Assembly (NCBI RefSeq): GCF_004368965.1
Contig: NZ_SORO01000001.1
Coordinates: forward strand, 434,001-498,000
Reading direction: 5' to 3'
Length of the DNA stretch: 64,000 nt
Source: Leptospira meyeri
GTDB taxonomy: Bacteria > Spirochaetota > Leptospiria > Leptospirales > Leptospiraceae
Below, piece by piece: positions 38,635-48,138 of the stretch. The notes under the pieces are model-generated. The model ran no database searches and was not told the origin of the DNA. It worked only from the letters and a program-made list of their open reading frames with translations. The stretch's first letter is position 1. Each line of letters begins with the position of its first letter. The position numbers and the translations under genes are program-made.

Positions 38635-40268
38635 TGAACTCAAAAAAAAAACGATCCGCTTCTATTTATATATATGTTATCAAAACCTGGATTGAATATC
38701 TCATTTTAACAAAATTTAAGAAGAAATTCAATTCAGAACCCAAGTATGAAACCCTCCGAATTCAATTTTTGAAACAAAAAGGAAAAGAAACGAAGAATCT
38801 CTTTTTTGTTATGGGAGGTGTTTACATCAAAATTGGCCAATTTATAAGCAATTTATTCCATATACTACCTGAAGAATTTTTATGGGAGCTCCAAGATTTA
38901 CAGGACAAAATTCCACCGAGAGAATTTAAAGAAATCGATGAACGTTGGTTACATGACTATGGAAAATCGATGGAAATAATCTTTACGAATTTAGACAAAT
39001 CTTCATATGCAAGCGCATCAACTGCCCAGGTCCATATCGGTTACTATAACGGAAAAAAAGTCGCAATCAAAACTCTTTATCCAAAAATAGAAGAAGATGC
39101 CGTTCGTGATTTAAAAACTATTTCTCGGGTAATTTGGCTTATTGATCGGTTTGTATTTAAAGTTTCAGCCAAAGAAGTGAACGAACAATTAAACAAAATG
39201 ATACGTTCGGAGCTTGATCTTCGCGGTGAGTTAAAAAACTTAAAATATACTAAACAATTATTTGCTTTGGAGAAAGATTTTTATTTCCCAAATCCCATCG
39301 ACGAATTATGTAACAAACATACATTAGTTACAGAGTTTGTGGAGGGTAAAAAAATCTATGATATTGACCCTTTTGAATCTCATACAAAAAAGAATCCCAA
39401 TTTAGAAAAGTTGATTCGTGCTTATATACTAATGATCTTTGAGTATCGTTTCTTCCATGCGGATCCACATCCTGGAAATTTGATTTTTATGGATACAGGG
39501 GAACTTTGTTTTATTGATTTTGGAGCCGTTCAGTCCATCTCGGAAGAAGAAACAAGAATTTTGGAAAGAATATTAATCGGTGCAATGCGAAAAGATTATC
39601 ATTTGATCACAGAATCCTTGTTTGAGTTAGGTGCTGTAACTGAGTCCTTATCAAAAGAAGAACTCATCCAAATTGTCAAATACTCACTTGAAAAACTAAA
39701 TCGTATTCTGGAATCGACGGATCATTTTCGTAATATCAGCTTCGAGACACTAAAGCCAGCCGAGGATCTCCGTTTTCTAAAAGAAATCCAAGTCAGCTTG
39801 AAACGTTTGCTTTCCAGTCTAAAACTCCCACCGAATTTCCTAAGCCTCCACCGGGTCCTTGCCCTTTTACTCGGAAATTCTTCTTATTTGGATCCAACCC
39901 GTTCTATGATTGACTATGCGGAAAAGCCATTTTCTCAAATAGTTCTGAAAGGAAGTTCCTTAAAAAAACTTTGGAAGGACGAGGGAGAGGAGTTCATTAC
40001 GAGCCTTTTTTCTTTACCGAAGGAATTAAACGAGTTTTTATATAAATGGAACAGAGGTGAATTCCAAACCCCTGATTCTTCAAGAAAAGAGGAGCTAAGA
40101 CTGAAGGAAATATTCACCTTCGGAGCATTAGGATCGATATTTTTCTTTTTCGGAATGTATTATTCTGAAAAATTCTGGAAAGAACCAAGCATATTATTTT
40201 ATATACTATCAGGACTTAGTTTTTGGTCTTTAGCCAAAGCGAGTCTAAGTTATTGGAAACAAAAATAA
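38634..40268 (+). CDS. ABC1/AarF/UbiB-family atypical kinase
   Basis: A 544-aa membrane-associated protein of the UbiB/ADCK family, linked in other organisms to quinone lipid metabolism. Motifs: GGVYIKIGQFISNLFHILP (KxGQ), ASASTAQVHIGYYNGKKVAI (the family's Ala-rich nucleotide loop and Lys), FFHADPHPGNLIFMDTGE and FIDFGAVQSI (DFG). Two C-terminal hydrophobic segments (FGALGSIFFFFGMYYSE and LFYILSGLSFWSLAKA) fit the family. As a menaquinone user this organism does not make ubiquinone by any gene visible here, so the substrate is uncertain. Coupled to the upstream oxidoreductase. Confidence 0.88.
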   Translation: MNSKKKRSASIYIYVIKTWIEYLILTKFKKKFNSEPKYETLRIQFLKQKGKETKNLFFVMGGVYIKIGQFISNLFHILPEEFLWELQDLQDKIPPREFKEIDERWLHDYGKSMEIIFTNLDKSSYASASTAQVHIGYYNGKKVAIKTLYPKIEEDAVRDLKTISRVIWLIDRFVFKVSAKEVNEQLNKMIRSELDLRGELKNLKYTKQLFALEKDFYFPNPIDELCNKHTLVTEFVEGKKIYDIDPFESHTKKNPNLEKLIRAYILMIFEYRFFHADPHPGNLIFMDTGELCFIDFGAVQSISEEETRILERILIGAMRKDYHLITESLFELGAVTESLSKEELIQIVKYSLEKLNRILESTDHFRNISFETLKPAEDLRFLKEIQVSLKRLLSSLKLPPNFLSLHRVLALLLGNSSYLDPTRSMIDYAEKPFSQIVLKGSSLKKLWKDEGEEFITSLFSLPKELNEFLYKWNRGEFQTPDSSRKEELRLKEIFTFGALGSIFFFFGMYYSEKFWKEPSILFYILSGLSFWSLAKASLSYWKQK

Positions 40269-40288
40269 AAACGGACTCTCTCTAATTT

Positions 40289-40849
40289 ATGAATCTACCT
40301 AAAACTCCTTTTTTTTCTGTCTTTAAACCTGGATACTTGGCTTTTGTTCTATTTGGTCTTTTTTTAGATCTTATCACAAAATACATCATCATTACAAAAA
40401 TGTTAGCTCATGAGAGTATCCCCGTGTTAGGTGAATTTTTTAAACTGTCTTTAACATTTAATACAGGTTTTGTGTTTGGCCTTTTCCAAGATAATGCTCT
40501 TCCTTCCTTATTTGCTACAGGATTTGCCATTGTTTTTTTGATTTTCTATCGTTGGCAAAATGCCGATTTGGGAAACGCCTGGGGTTGGAACTTTGTTATG
40601 GCAGGGGCATTTGGAAACTTTTTAGATAAATTTTTTGTAAAAATTCCGGGTGAAGGGTTTCGATTTGGATTCACACCTGAAAAACCAGGAATTGAATACA
40701 TTGGAGTCGTTGACTTTTTAGACTTTGAGTGGCCAAACTTTTTACTTTTTGACCGTTGGCCTGCGTTCAATGTTGCAGACTCCTGTGTTTCAATTGGGAT
40801 TGTGATTCTACTTCTCACGATGGATTGGAAAGAGTTAGACAAAAAATAA
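40289..40849 (+). CDS. lspA: Lipoprotein signal peptidase (signal peptidase II)
   Basis: A 186-aa inner-membrane aspartyl protease that removes signal peptides from prolipoproteins. Four membrane segments; conserved boxes [24 protein letters not shown] (catalytic Asp) and [14 protein letters not shown] (second Asp). A little longer than the usual 160-170 aa because of an insertion before [13 protein letters not shown]. The window encodes several substrates (lipoproteins at 24026, 54109 and 55433). It is 20 bp after the ABC1 kinase gene and followed by a strong terminator. Confidence 0.96.
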   Translation: MNLPKTPFFSVFKPGYLAFVLFGLFLDLITKYIIITKMLAHESIPVLGEFFKLSLTFNTGFVFGLFQDNALPSLFATGFAIVFLIFYRWQNADLGNAWGWNFVMAGAFGNFLDKFFVKIPGEGFRFGFTPEKPGIEYIGVVDFLDFEWPNFLLFDRWPAFNVADSCVSIGIVILLLTMDWKELDKK

Positions 40850-40875
40850 ATTTTCTAACAGAGATATGAAAAAAG

Positions 40876-40910
40876 ATTTGGGACAAACTGTTTTTTATTT
40901 TGTCCCAAAT
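40876..40910. terminator. Terminator between lspA and the nitrilase-fold gene
   Basis: ATTTGGGACAAA (40876-40887) and TTTGTCCCAAAT (40899-40910) form a 12-bp perfect stem with an 11-nt loop, between convergent genes. There is no long T run after the stem on +, so efficiency is uncertain, but position and stem quality fit a shared terminator. Confidence 0.7.
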
Positions 40911-40918
40911 GGAAAAGT

Positions 40919-41629
40919 TTATAACAAATAACTTCTCATTACATTTACGGACAAAGTTTTTAATACATCTTTGTCTTCTTCCACTTTTCCCACTTTCCAA
41001 TTGATTCCTGAAGGCGAGGCGTACAAACTTCTTGCTGGCTTTCCTTCTGATGGACCGCAAACTCGGATGAAATGAACAGATTTTTCTTTTGCAAGTGCTT
41101 CAAAATAAGTTAGATCTTCTTCATAAGAGCGGTTTTGTTCTGCCGAAGACAGGTAAAAAATAATTTCGATGTCTTCTTTTTTAAATTCATCCCAAATGGC
41201 TTTGTTTTCCAGATCTTCCCCTACAAGAAGACCAAACCTGAGACCACCCATAATGAAAATGGATTCTGTTTTTCCTGCGTTCACTCCAGGTTCTTTCGAG
41301 GAAGAAGGAGATTTTTTTTCATAAAAATCGACAAGGACTAAAGATTGGAGAATGGGAAGAGCCGAAACCAAAATTCCATCTTCATTTTTGCGGTAATGTG
41401 TTCCACCTAAAATGACTCCTGAAAAACTTTCTGAAATTTCCAATAAATGGTCTTGGTATTCTTTCTCGTGTTTTGACGCATTCTCAGGAGATTCACTTTG
41501 AAATAAGTGAGGAAATCCTTCCGGTAAAATTAAAAAATGTGCCTTAGTTTGTTGGATTTTGGCAATTTCCTCTGGGCTAATCCGTTTGTGTAAGTTCTTC
41601 TGATAAATTGCGATTTTTATGACTGCCAT
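40919..41629 (-). CDS. Nitrilase-superfamily protein lacking the catalytic Cys
   Basis: A 236-aa carbon-nitrogen-hydrolase fold. The nitrilase Glu is in FLILPEGFPHLF, a Lys candidate in VLVDFYEKKSPSS, but the segment that normally reads ICYD around the nucleophile reads FGLLVGEDLENKA, with Gly where Cys should be. The usual triad is therefore broken, and the protein is shorter than typical amidases (about 260-280 aa). A binding or scaffold role is more likely than catalysis (inference). Its ATG overlaps the stop of the upstream 636-aa gene (TAATG), indicating coupled translation. Confidence 0.75.
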   Translation of the reverse strand: MAVIKIAIYQKNLHKRISPEEIAKIQQTKAHFLILPEGFPHLFQSESPENASKHEKEYQDHLLEISESFSGVILGGTHYRKNEDGILVSALPILQSLVLVDFYEKKSPSSSKEPGVNAGKTESIFIMGGLRFGLLVGEDLENKAIWDEFKKEDIEIIFYLSSAEQNRSYEEDLTYFEALAKEKSVHFIRVCGPSEGKPARSLYASPSGINWKVGKVEEDKDVLKTLSVNVMRSYLL

Positions 41630-43539
41630 TAAAAAGGATTCCCCGATGGTAATATGTCATCATCTAAAGGATCATCAGAACTGTCATTTTCTTCATCTGT
41701 TGAAACTGCATTTGTTCCCGTACTTTCTGTATCATTCGAAGTTTGGTTCATAGAATCAGTTTCATTTGTATCTTTGTCCAAATCGGCCAGTTCTGTTCCA
41801 CTGGATTCTACGTTTCCGTTTCCAATGTCTACACCGAAAGAAGATTTCATCTGTTCAGGTGTGAGTTCCACAAGTCCACCAAACAAATCTCCGGTTTCCA
41901 ATCGATCATACAAGGCCATTAAATAACAATAGGATTCCATGATACATTGTTTCACTGGTTTTTTATTTAGTCTTTTACGAGACTCCATTGAATCCAAAGT
42001 TAAAACATCATTCATGTTAGCGACGATTTCCTTTTTGCCTTTCATATCTTTGATGAGCACAAGGAGGGAATCTCTAGATTTTAAACTAAATTCTTTAATC
42101 GCCAAACGAACAGTCCTTGATTGTCCGGTACGTTTTTGTTCAATTCCCGTTAATTTCTTTGAGGCTTCAATGTAATTTGCCCCCGGATTTGCTTTGTGTT
42201 TCTCTAATTCTCTAAGAATGTCGTTATAAATCCGGAATTGATCAATGATGGTTCTTGTTCCTTCGTAGATATCCAACATTTTCTGACGATAGTCAACCTT
42301 CACTCCATTGACAGAGCCAGGTTTGATATCAATTTTTTTTGTGGTCATCACAAATGAATATTCATCATCAAATTCATAAAAGTAAAACAAAGCAAGTAGA
42401 GCTTTGTCTGAATCTGGAATATTTGCGTATTCATTTTTCGGATCAAACTTTTTACGAAGTTTGGGGATGGAATACATCTGCATCAATCGCAGGCCATATG
42501 CCTGTTCTTTGGAGAGAGGGATTTCTTCTTCTTTTTTATCCTCATCCTTACTCTCTTCTTCCTTTTTTGCATCTTTGGATTCTAATTCTTTTCCACCAGG
42601 AACGTTTTCACCTGACTTTCTTTGTCCAGGGCGATCTTCAGGATTAATACCAAGAAGATTTTCCATATAACGAGAAATGAGTGGAATATTTTTATTTTCA
42701 GCACGAAGAACTACTAGATACAGTCTGTCGAAAAAACCTTCAAATAAGTTGTCTATTTCTTGTGTTACTTTGCGTTTTTTATTTGCGTAAATGAGAGCAG
42801 GTTTCCCTTCTAATTTTTGTAATTCATCATACGCCTGTACAAAAGATTTTTTCAAAGTCTCTTGGTAGGGGTAGAGGATATACATCCTTTTAAAAAGGGC
42901 ATATATAGGATTTTTTACGCGCTCAATGGCGACAGGAGATTCTGGAGCAACCATAATTGGGTCAGTAATGTCTGTTAATTCAGGTCCATTGTAAAGTTTT
43001 TGACCCATCGCAAGTAATTCCACAAGTAGAGGATTGATTTTGTCTAGAGCCTTACTCAATTGTGGAGAATATTGTTGGTTTGCTAAAAGTTCATTTCCAC
43101 TATATTGCAACTCAATTAATGCTTGTTTTGCGCGCATACTGAAGTCGTGCATAAACTTGGGAGTGAGATCACTTGAACCAAAGGAAGTAACCCGAGCAAG
43201 CCAACATTTCAGTTTGATTCCAAACCGAGCAGAGAAACTACTAATCTCTTTTTCATATTGCGCTTTAGAATCTGCTTGGGACTTTGTATTCCCTGAATCG
43301 GATTTGTTTTGGTTATTCCCACGACTTCCCGAACGGCTGTCATCTCCACCTCGAGAAACTGTGCTTTGGCGCACCTTAGGTTCCGGGCGACTTTTTTTCG
43401 TGTCGTCTTCCTTTGGCGGTTGTTTTTCTTTTATGATCTCCCCGCCGGCGCTGACAAACTTATTGAACATATCCTTTCTTGCAGAATCATCCAGTTTCCC
43501 TACGCCAATTGCCCGTTTCGTATTATCAAAATCGCCCAT
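41629..43539 (-). CDS. Large hydrophilic protein of unknown function
   Basis: A 636-aa protein with no family I can name. No signal peptide or membrane segment. About 38-100 is a low-complexity, charged linker (KEKQPPKEDDTKKSRPEPKV), about 105-320 and 360-560 look like folded alpha-helical domains (FMHFDSMRAKQ-type helices, LRLMQMYSIPKLRKKFDPKN, FYFYEFDDEYSFVMTTKKID), separated by a second charged linker of Lys/Glu near 325-355. The last 45 residues are Ser/Thr/Asp-rich and acidic and end in PSGNPF. Coupled to the pseudo-nitrilase downstream and divergent from the MoxR-VWA pair. Looks like a cytosolic scaffold, but this is only a guess. Confidence 0.7.
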   Translation of the reverse strand: MGDFDNTKRAIGVGKLDDSARKDMFNKFVSAGGEIIKEKQPPKEDDTKKSRPEPKVRQSTVSRGGDDSRSGSRGNNQNKSDSGNTKSQADSKAQYEKEISSFSARFGIKLKCWLARVTSFGSSDLTPKFMHDFSMRAKQALIELQYSGNELLANQQYSPQLSKALDKINPLLVELLAMGQKLYNGPELTDITDPIMVAPESPVAIERVKNPIYALFKRMYILYPYQETLKKSFVQAYDELQKLEGKPALIYANKKRKVTQEIDNLFEGFFDRLYLVVLRAENKNIPLISRYMENLLGINPEDRPGQRKSGENVPGGKELESKDAKKEEESKDEDKKEEEIPLSKEQAYGLRLMQMYSIPKLRKKFDPKNEYANIPDSDKALLALFYFYEFDDEYSFVMTTKKIDIKPGSVNGVKVDYRQKMLDIYEGTRTIIDQFRIYNDILRELEKHKANPGANYIEASKKLTGIEQKRTGQSRTVRLAIKEFSLKSRDSLLVLIKDMKGKKEIVANMNDVLTLDSMESRKRLNKKPVKQCIMESYCYLMALYDRLETGDLFGGLVELTPEQMKSSFGVDIGNGNVESSGTELADLDKDTNETDSMNQTSNDTESTGTNAVSTDEENDSSDDPLDDDILPSGNPF

Positions 43540-43649
43540 AATTTACTATCGTTCCAATTCCTCAATATGGGAATTCAATTTCTTACAAAAAGCAATTTTT
43601 AGTGGATTCCCCTGTTTTTCGGAAAAGATTGGAGTCCAAAAGGTACACC

Positions 43650-44438
43650 ATGGCTGAATATATCCTGTCCGAAGATCTAAAAGAAGCGGTCCAAGTTGCG
43701 GAAATTACAAAGCGACCACTCCTACTCAAAGGAGAACCCGGGACTGGAAAGACACTCCTTGCCAGCTTCCTTGCCGAGACCAAAAAACTTCCTTTCTATC
43801 GTTGGCATGTCAAATCCACAAGTCTTGCGAAGGAAGGACTTTATTTCTATGATGCTGTCTCGAGACTCAATGATTCACGATTTCCAGAAGAAGAGGCCAT
43901 GCTCCGAGTTCGGGAAGTCAAAAACTACATTCGTCTTGGCGCTTTGGGGGAAGCTTTTTCTCAATCCCACAAAGCGGTAGTTCTCATTGATGAAATTGAT
44001 AAAGCAGACATTGAGTTTCCGAACGATTTACTTTTGGAATTAGACAAAATGGAATTTTTTATCCCGGAGACCAAGGAACATATCATCGCAAAAGAAAGGC
44101 CAATTGTCATCATCACTTCAAATAATGAAAAGGAACTACCGGATGCTTTTTTACGAAGGTGTATTTTTCATTATATTGAATTTCCAAAAAGGGAAGCAAT
44201 GAAAGAAATTATCAGAGCACATTATCCTTCGATTGAAACCGAATTTATGGAAAAAGCTTTGGCAATGTTTTATTCGATCAGAAAAATTGAAAGCCTTCGA
44301 AAAAAACCTTCTACAAGTGAACTCCTTGATTGGATTCAAGTCCTCCTTGTTTCAGGAGAAACTTTGGAATCGAGCAAAATTCCCTTTGCAGGAACTTTAT
44401 TCAAATCGGAAGAGGATTACCGAGTTTACTTAAACTGA
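43650..44438 (+). CDS. MoxR-type AAA+ ATPase
   Basis: A 262-aa ATPase. ATG at 43650 is chosen because AGG lies 6 nt upstream and the protein starts at the AAA+ core: Walker A LKGEPGTGKTLLASFLA, Walker B VVLIDEIDKADIEFPND, sensor 1 IVIITSNNEKELPDAFL with arginine finger region RRCIFHYIEFP. MoxR proteins act as chaperones that insert metals or remodel partner complexes, nearly always with a VWA-domain protein encoded next door, as here (stop and next start are 1 bp apart). Confidence 0.93.
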   Translation: MAEYILSEDLKEAVQVAEITKRPLLLKGEPGTGKTLLASFLAETKKLPFYRWHVKSTSLAKEGLYFYDAVSRLNDSRFPEEEAMLRVREVKNYIRLGALGEAFSQSHKAVVLIDEIDKADIEFPNDLLLELDKMEFFIPETKEHIIAKERPIVIITSNNEKELPDAFLRRCIFHYIEFPKREAMKEIIRAHYPSIETEFMEKALAMFYSIRKIESLRKKPSTSELLDWIQVLLVSGETLESSKIPFAGTLFKSEEDYRVYLN

Positions 44439-44439
44439 T

Positions 44440-45642
44440 ATGTTTTTGGATTTTTTTTACAATCTGCGCCGGGAATCTGTTCCTTGTTCTACGGGAGAGC
44501 TCATTGCTTTTCTGGAAACTTTAAGAAAACTAACAGATCCTTCCGGTTATATGAGTTTGGACCAACTGTACCGAGTTGGTCGTCTTAATTTTGTCAAAGA
44601 CTTAAAATACTTTGACAGTTATGATTTAGCATTTTCCCAAACCTTTGGCTCTTGGAAAGAACAAAGAATTCAGTTTCGAGAGACTTTGTTTGAATGGTTA
44701 GAAGAAAATATTCCCAAACATCTGACTGATGAAGAAAAACAAAATGCGCCTCATATGAGCATGGAAGAAGTCATTGAAGAGCTAAAAAAAAGGTTAGCAG
44801 AACAAAAAGAAAGACACGATGGCGGAAATAAATGGGTAGGAACTTCGGGAACTTCTCCCTTTGGCAATTCCGGATTTAATCCCAATGGAATTTCCATAGG
44901 GGGAAATACGGAAGGAGAAGGAAATCGATCCGGTGTTAGTTTGTGGAATGAAAGAAAATACAAAGCTTACCGTGAAGATGAAATTTTAGATACACGTTCC
45001 ATCCAACTGGCTTTAAAAGAACTCCGCTTTTTAAAAAAAGAAGGAAGGAGAGAATTGCATGTTGAGAAAACGATTGATAGAACCTGTGAGAATGGGGGAG
45101 AGATTGAACTTGTCGAAGAAAGAGAACGTAAAAACTCGCTTCGGCTCGTACTCATAATGGACATTGGGGGCAGCATGACCCCGCATTCAGATCGAGTGAG
45201 CAAACTTTTTAGTGCCAGTCGAGGGCTTTATCATTTTAAAGAAGTTCATAATTATTTTTTCCATAATATCTTTCACGAATTTTTATATGAAAACCATGAA
45301 TTCCAATCAAGAATCTCTCTCAAACATTTTGAGGAGAAGTTTAGAAAAAACACAAAACTGATATTTGTAGGTGATGCTTATATGGCTCCTTACGAGTTGA
45401 TGGGGACACCTTACAACCCTTATGCGTATCATTCAGCAAATACAGAAGAAAAACAAAGAAAAGCAAAAAGTGGGCTAGAATCTTTAAGAGAACTTATTGG
45501 TTATTTCCCAGAATCGGTTTGGCTTAATCCCGAACCCAAACGTTTTTGGGGCGCTCCTACCATTGAAGCCATTGAAGATGTAGTGCCAATGTTTCCTCTA
45601 ACCATTGAGGGTTTACGGAAGGCTGTAAAAAGATTGGTTTAA
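44440..45642 (+). CDS. VWA-domain protein (MoxR partner)
   Basis: A 400-aa protein. Residues about 1-130 form a helical region, 130-180 a Gly/Asn-rich linker (GTSPFGNSGFNPNGISIGGN), and the C-terminal half a von Willebrand A domain of the CoxE-like type. Its metal-binding MIDAS motif is MDIGGSMTPHSD, where the first Ser of the canonical D-x-S-x-S is Gly, followed by IFVGDAYMAPYEL. Follows the MoxR gene by 1 bp. The MoxR-VWA pair probably assembles or activates some other complex; its client is unknown here. Confidence 0.88.
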   Translation: MFLDFFYNLRRESVPCSTGELIAFLETLRKLTDPSGYMSLDQLYRVGRLNFVKDLKYFDSYDLAFSQTFGSWKEQRIQFRETLFEWLEENIPKHLTDEEKQNAPHMSMEEVIEELKKRLAEQKERHDGGNKWVGTSGTSPFGNSGFNPNGISIGGNTEGEGNRSGVSLWNERKYKAYREDEILDTRSIQLALKELRFLKKEGRRELHVEKTIDRTCENGGEIELVEERERKNSLRLVLIMDIGGSMTPHSDRVSKLFSASRGLYHFKEVHNYFFHNIFHEFLYENHEFQSRISLKHFEEKFRKNTKLIFVGDAYMAPYELMGTPYNPYAYHSANTEEKQRKAKSGLESLRELIGYFPESVWLNPEPKRFWGAPTIEAIEDVVPMFPLTIEGLRKAVKRLV

Positions 45643-45702
45643 TCCCTTTTTGATTACAATTCTCATTGATTTTCAGCGTTTTTCTGCCGTTAATTTTACC
45701 AA

Positions 45703-47049
45703 ATGATCAACCAATTTTCCAATCCGAGTTTGGTCATTTGCCTTATCAATTTGGTGACTCTAGGTTTTTATTATTCTTTTTACCGATTTCATTTTTACAG
45801 GTTTACAGAGTCCTTTTTACAATACACTGCCTTTGCTTTTTCAATTTTTAGTGCAGGGATTGCGCTTGGCTTACAAGCCTTTTTATTAAATTGGCTTCCC
45901 AACGGGGGACCATATTGGAATTCCTTTATCTTATCTTCTTTTGTAGAAGAACTTTCCAAACTACTTGGAATTTATTTATTTTTTAGGAAAAACCAGGATG
46001 AGTTTACTGTCACTGATGGAATTTTCTACGGATTAGTGTTAGGTGGTGGCTTTGGCCTCGTGGAAAATATTTTATATTTTATAAATACGGGTCTTTGGTC
46101 GCAAGTGCTCCGATCGATTACAGCTCTTCCCGTACACATGATGAATGGGGGACTTGTAGGTGCTTACCTTATGATGTTTCTATTTCATAAAAATCCAATT
46201 TTTAAATGAGGAAAATTAGGTTTTGGCTTTTCCCTCTGTGTGGGAATTCATGGATTGTATAATCTTTCTATTTTTCAAGAAATTGATTTACTTTTGATTC
46301 TCCCTTTTTGTATTCTTTCCTTGTTTTTTATTTTAGAATTAACGATTGCTAAATCAAGAATCCTTCTACCCGGTCATATTCTTAAATTAATGAATATGAA
46401 TATGGAAGAGTATGAAATTCTTAGTCGTCACAATCGCCATGAAGGTTGGATTCAAAATGTACAAAAACACATTTCCACTTCAGGGATCAAACTTTTGAGA
46501 TACCCAAATTTACGTCATTCGATTCTCACTGCGTTTTTTCTTTTACCTGGAATTTTATCGATTTATCTATTATTTGAATCACCTGAATGGATTTCTTTTA
46601 AATTTCCAGACCTACCAATACAAGATTACTTTGCTTTGTTTGTGATGTATCCTTTTATATTATCACTTATGTTTTTCTTTGCCGGAATCATTAACCCATA
46701 CTTTTTTCGAGACCGAATGCTTGAGGTGCCTTTATTTAGTTCTGTTGATTTACACGTAGCAGATTTAGAAGAGAATTCTGCTATTTTCCACATCCAAACA
46801 AATATGTTTTACCTTCCAACATCGCAGATGTTTCCGGAAAATACCAAAGTCAAATTTGACCTTTGGATTGGGTTAGATTGTTTTGTTGGTTTATCTGGAA
46901 CTATTCTATGGTGCAGAGAGAATGAAGAGGGGAATTGTGGGGCGATGTGCCAACTAGATAAAATTCCCTTTCCTTTTCTCTTTAAATGGCATTTCCTTCG
47001 TTTAAAGCAGAATTTTAAAAATTTATTTTTGAGAAAAACTTTATCTTAA
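45703..47049 (+). pseudogene. PrsW-like membrane protease interrupted by an in-frame TGA
   Basis: The frame from ATG 45703 runs 168 codons, hits TGA at 46207-46209, and the same frame stays open to 47049 (another 279 codons). The first part is polytopic and carries PrsW-type motifs: SFVEELSKLLG (EE-x-x-K), FGLVENILYF (F-x-x-x-E) and LPVHMMNGGLVG. The fourth motif, GIHGLYNLS, lies after the TGA, so the stop splits the presumed active site. The context reads IFK-stop-GKLGFGF; TGG (Trp) to TGA would be one transition. The distal part has further membrane helices and a PilZ-like tail (FYLPTSQMFPENTKVKFDLW). If translated separately, a GTG at 46240 could start a 269-aa piece. Confidence 0.75.
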
Positions 47050-47055
47050 ACAAAA

Positions 47056-48120
47056 TTAAAACTTGGATTCAAAACTCAATCCATAAAACAAACTATCATT
47101 GGGTTTGAATTGATATCCAATACCTAAATAAGATGTATTGGCATTGGGCTTCATATCCAATATAGGTTTTAAATACACACCAGTGGTATTTTCTTTTTTT
47201 GATTCCATTCTACCTAAATAAAAACTATCAATCAAACTATAAGAAATAATGGAAGTAAAGACAACAGAATAAATCAAAAAACGTTGTCTATGAAAATCAT
47301 AGTGATCTGTACTCAAGGCATTAGCAAATATTAAGACTCTACCGTCACTTGTAGGAATATATTCGATGTCTTTGTTGATCGCATTGACAGATGCATTGTA
47401 TTCATATATCATTCCTAATCCGGAAAGAAATGCTCCTCCAAAAATAAAAGCAGCTTTCCCATATCTCCTTTCTGTGATGGGTGAATAACCAGGAATGACT
47501 TTGGGAGTTTCTTCTTTGATGACTTTTACAATCACCGACTTATTTTGAATTTCAAAAGATTGGAAATCCAAAATATCAACCGACTCCAGAGTCTTAGTAT
47601 CTGTTTCAATGACGATTCGACCTCGTTCTAAGGTTTTGAAGTTCCCGGTGATTTCTTTCTCTGCAAATACCCATTTCCCTTTGGCACCAGGTTCGATGTA
47701 TCGTTCCATGGGAAGCCCCGATTCAGCCTTAACTTTCAATGAGGAGATTTTTTTAATGGGGATGATCTCTAATTCCAAAGGGCTACTTTTTTTGGAAAAA
47801 CTGGCATTTGTTTTTGTCAATCTGGTGAGGATCAAATCGCAATCTTCTACACCAAATGTTTTGTAATCGGCACAAGCCGGAAGTCCGTCATAGCCCACAT
47901 CAATTCCAAGAACGTCCGTATTCTGAAATTTATACCGTTTGCCTTGGTCTTGCCATTCCACATGCGTGGCTGTCACGTTGACAACCTTTCCGTTCAGTAT
48001 TTCTCCTGATTTCAAACGAATCTTATCCGCCAAAAGGGAAGGGAGACTCAAAAACAGCAGTATGGTTAGAAATGCTGTCCGAAAGTTTCGCAAGGAGGAT
48101 ATGTAGGTGCCTAAAACCAA
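47056..48120 (-). CDS. Exported hypothetical protein
   Basis: About 354 aa; no family named with confidence. A signal peptide (TAFLTILLFLSLPSLLA then DKIRLKSG) leads to a beta-rich N-terminal domain of the kind seen in leptospiral exported proteins (IRLKSGEILNGKVVNVTATH). Two membrane segments follow near 230-300 (AAFIFGGAFLSGLGMIY and FLIYSVVFTSIISYSLI), and the C-terminus ends in LFYGLSFESKF, barrel-like. The start is uncertain: the longest frame begins at GTG 48156, inside an 18-bp palindrome, so I prefer TTG 48120; TTG 48093 is also possible. Convergent with the PrsW gene. Confidence 0.6.
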   Translation of the reverse strand: MVLGTYISSLRNFRTAFLTILLFLSLPSLLADKIRLKSGEILNGKVVNVTATHVEWQDQGKRYKFQNTDVLGIDVGYDGLPACADYKTFGVEDCDLILTRLTKTNASFSKKSSPLELEIIPIKKISSLKVKAESGLPMERYIEPGAKGKWVFAEKEITGNFKTLERGRIVIETDTKTLESVDILDFQSFEIQNKSVIVKVIKEETPKVIPGYSPITERRYGKAAFIFGGAFLSGLGMIYEYNASVNAINKDIEYIPTSDGRVLIFANALSTDHYDFHRQRFLIYSVVFTSIISYSLIDSFYLGRMESKKENTTGVYLKPILDMKPNANTSYLGIGYQFKPNDSLFYGLSFESKF

Positions 48121-48138
48121 TGGGAAAATCTCAATTTT

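Noticed and set aside
43034..43657. A 207-codon + strand frame inside the 636-aa gene, and many similar frames opposite real genes
   Set aside because: It lies wholly antisense to a longer frame with protein-like composition, has a Ser/Phe-rich translation typical of shadows, and no start signals.
46207..46209. TGA in the PrsW gene as a selenocysteine codon
   Set aside because: No selenoprotein of this family is known to me, the residue expected here is not Cys, and I see no SECIS-like hairpin directly after it.
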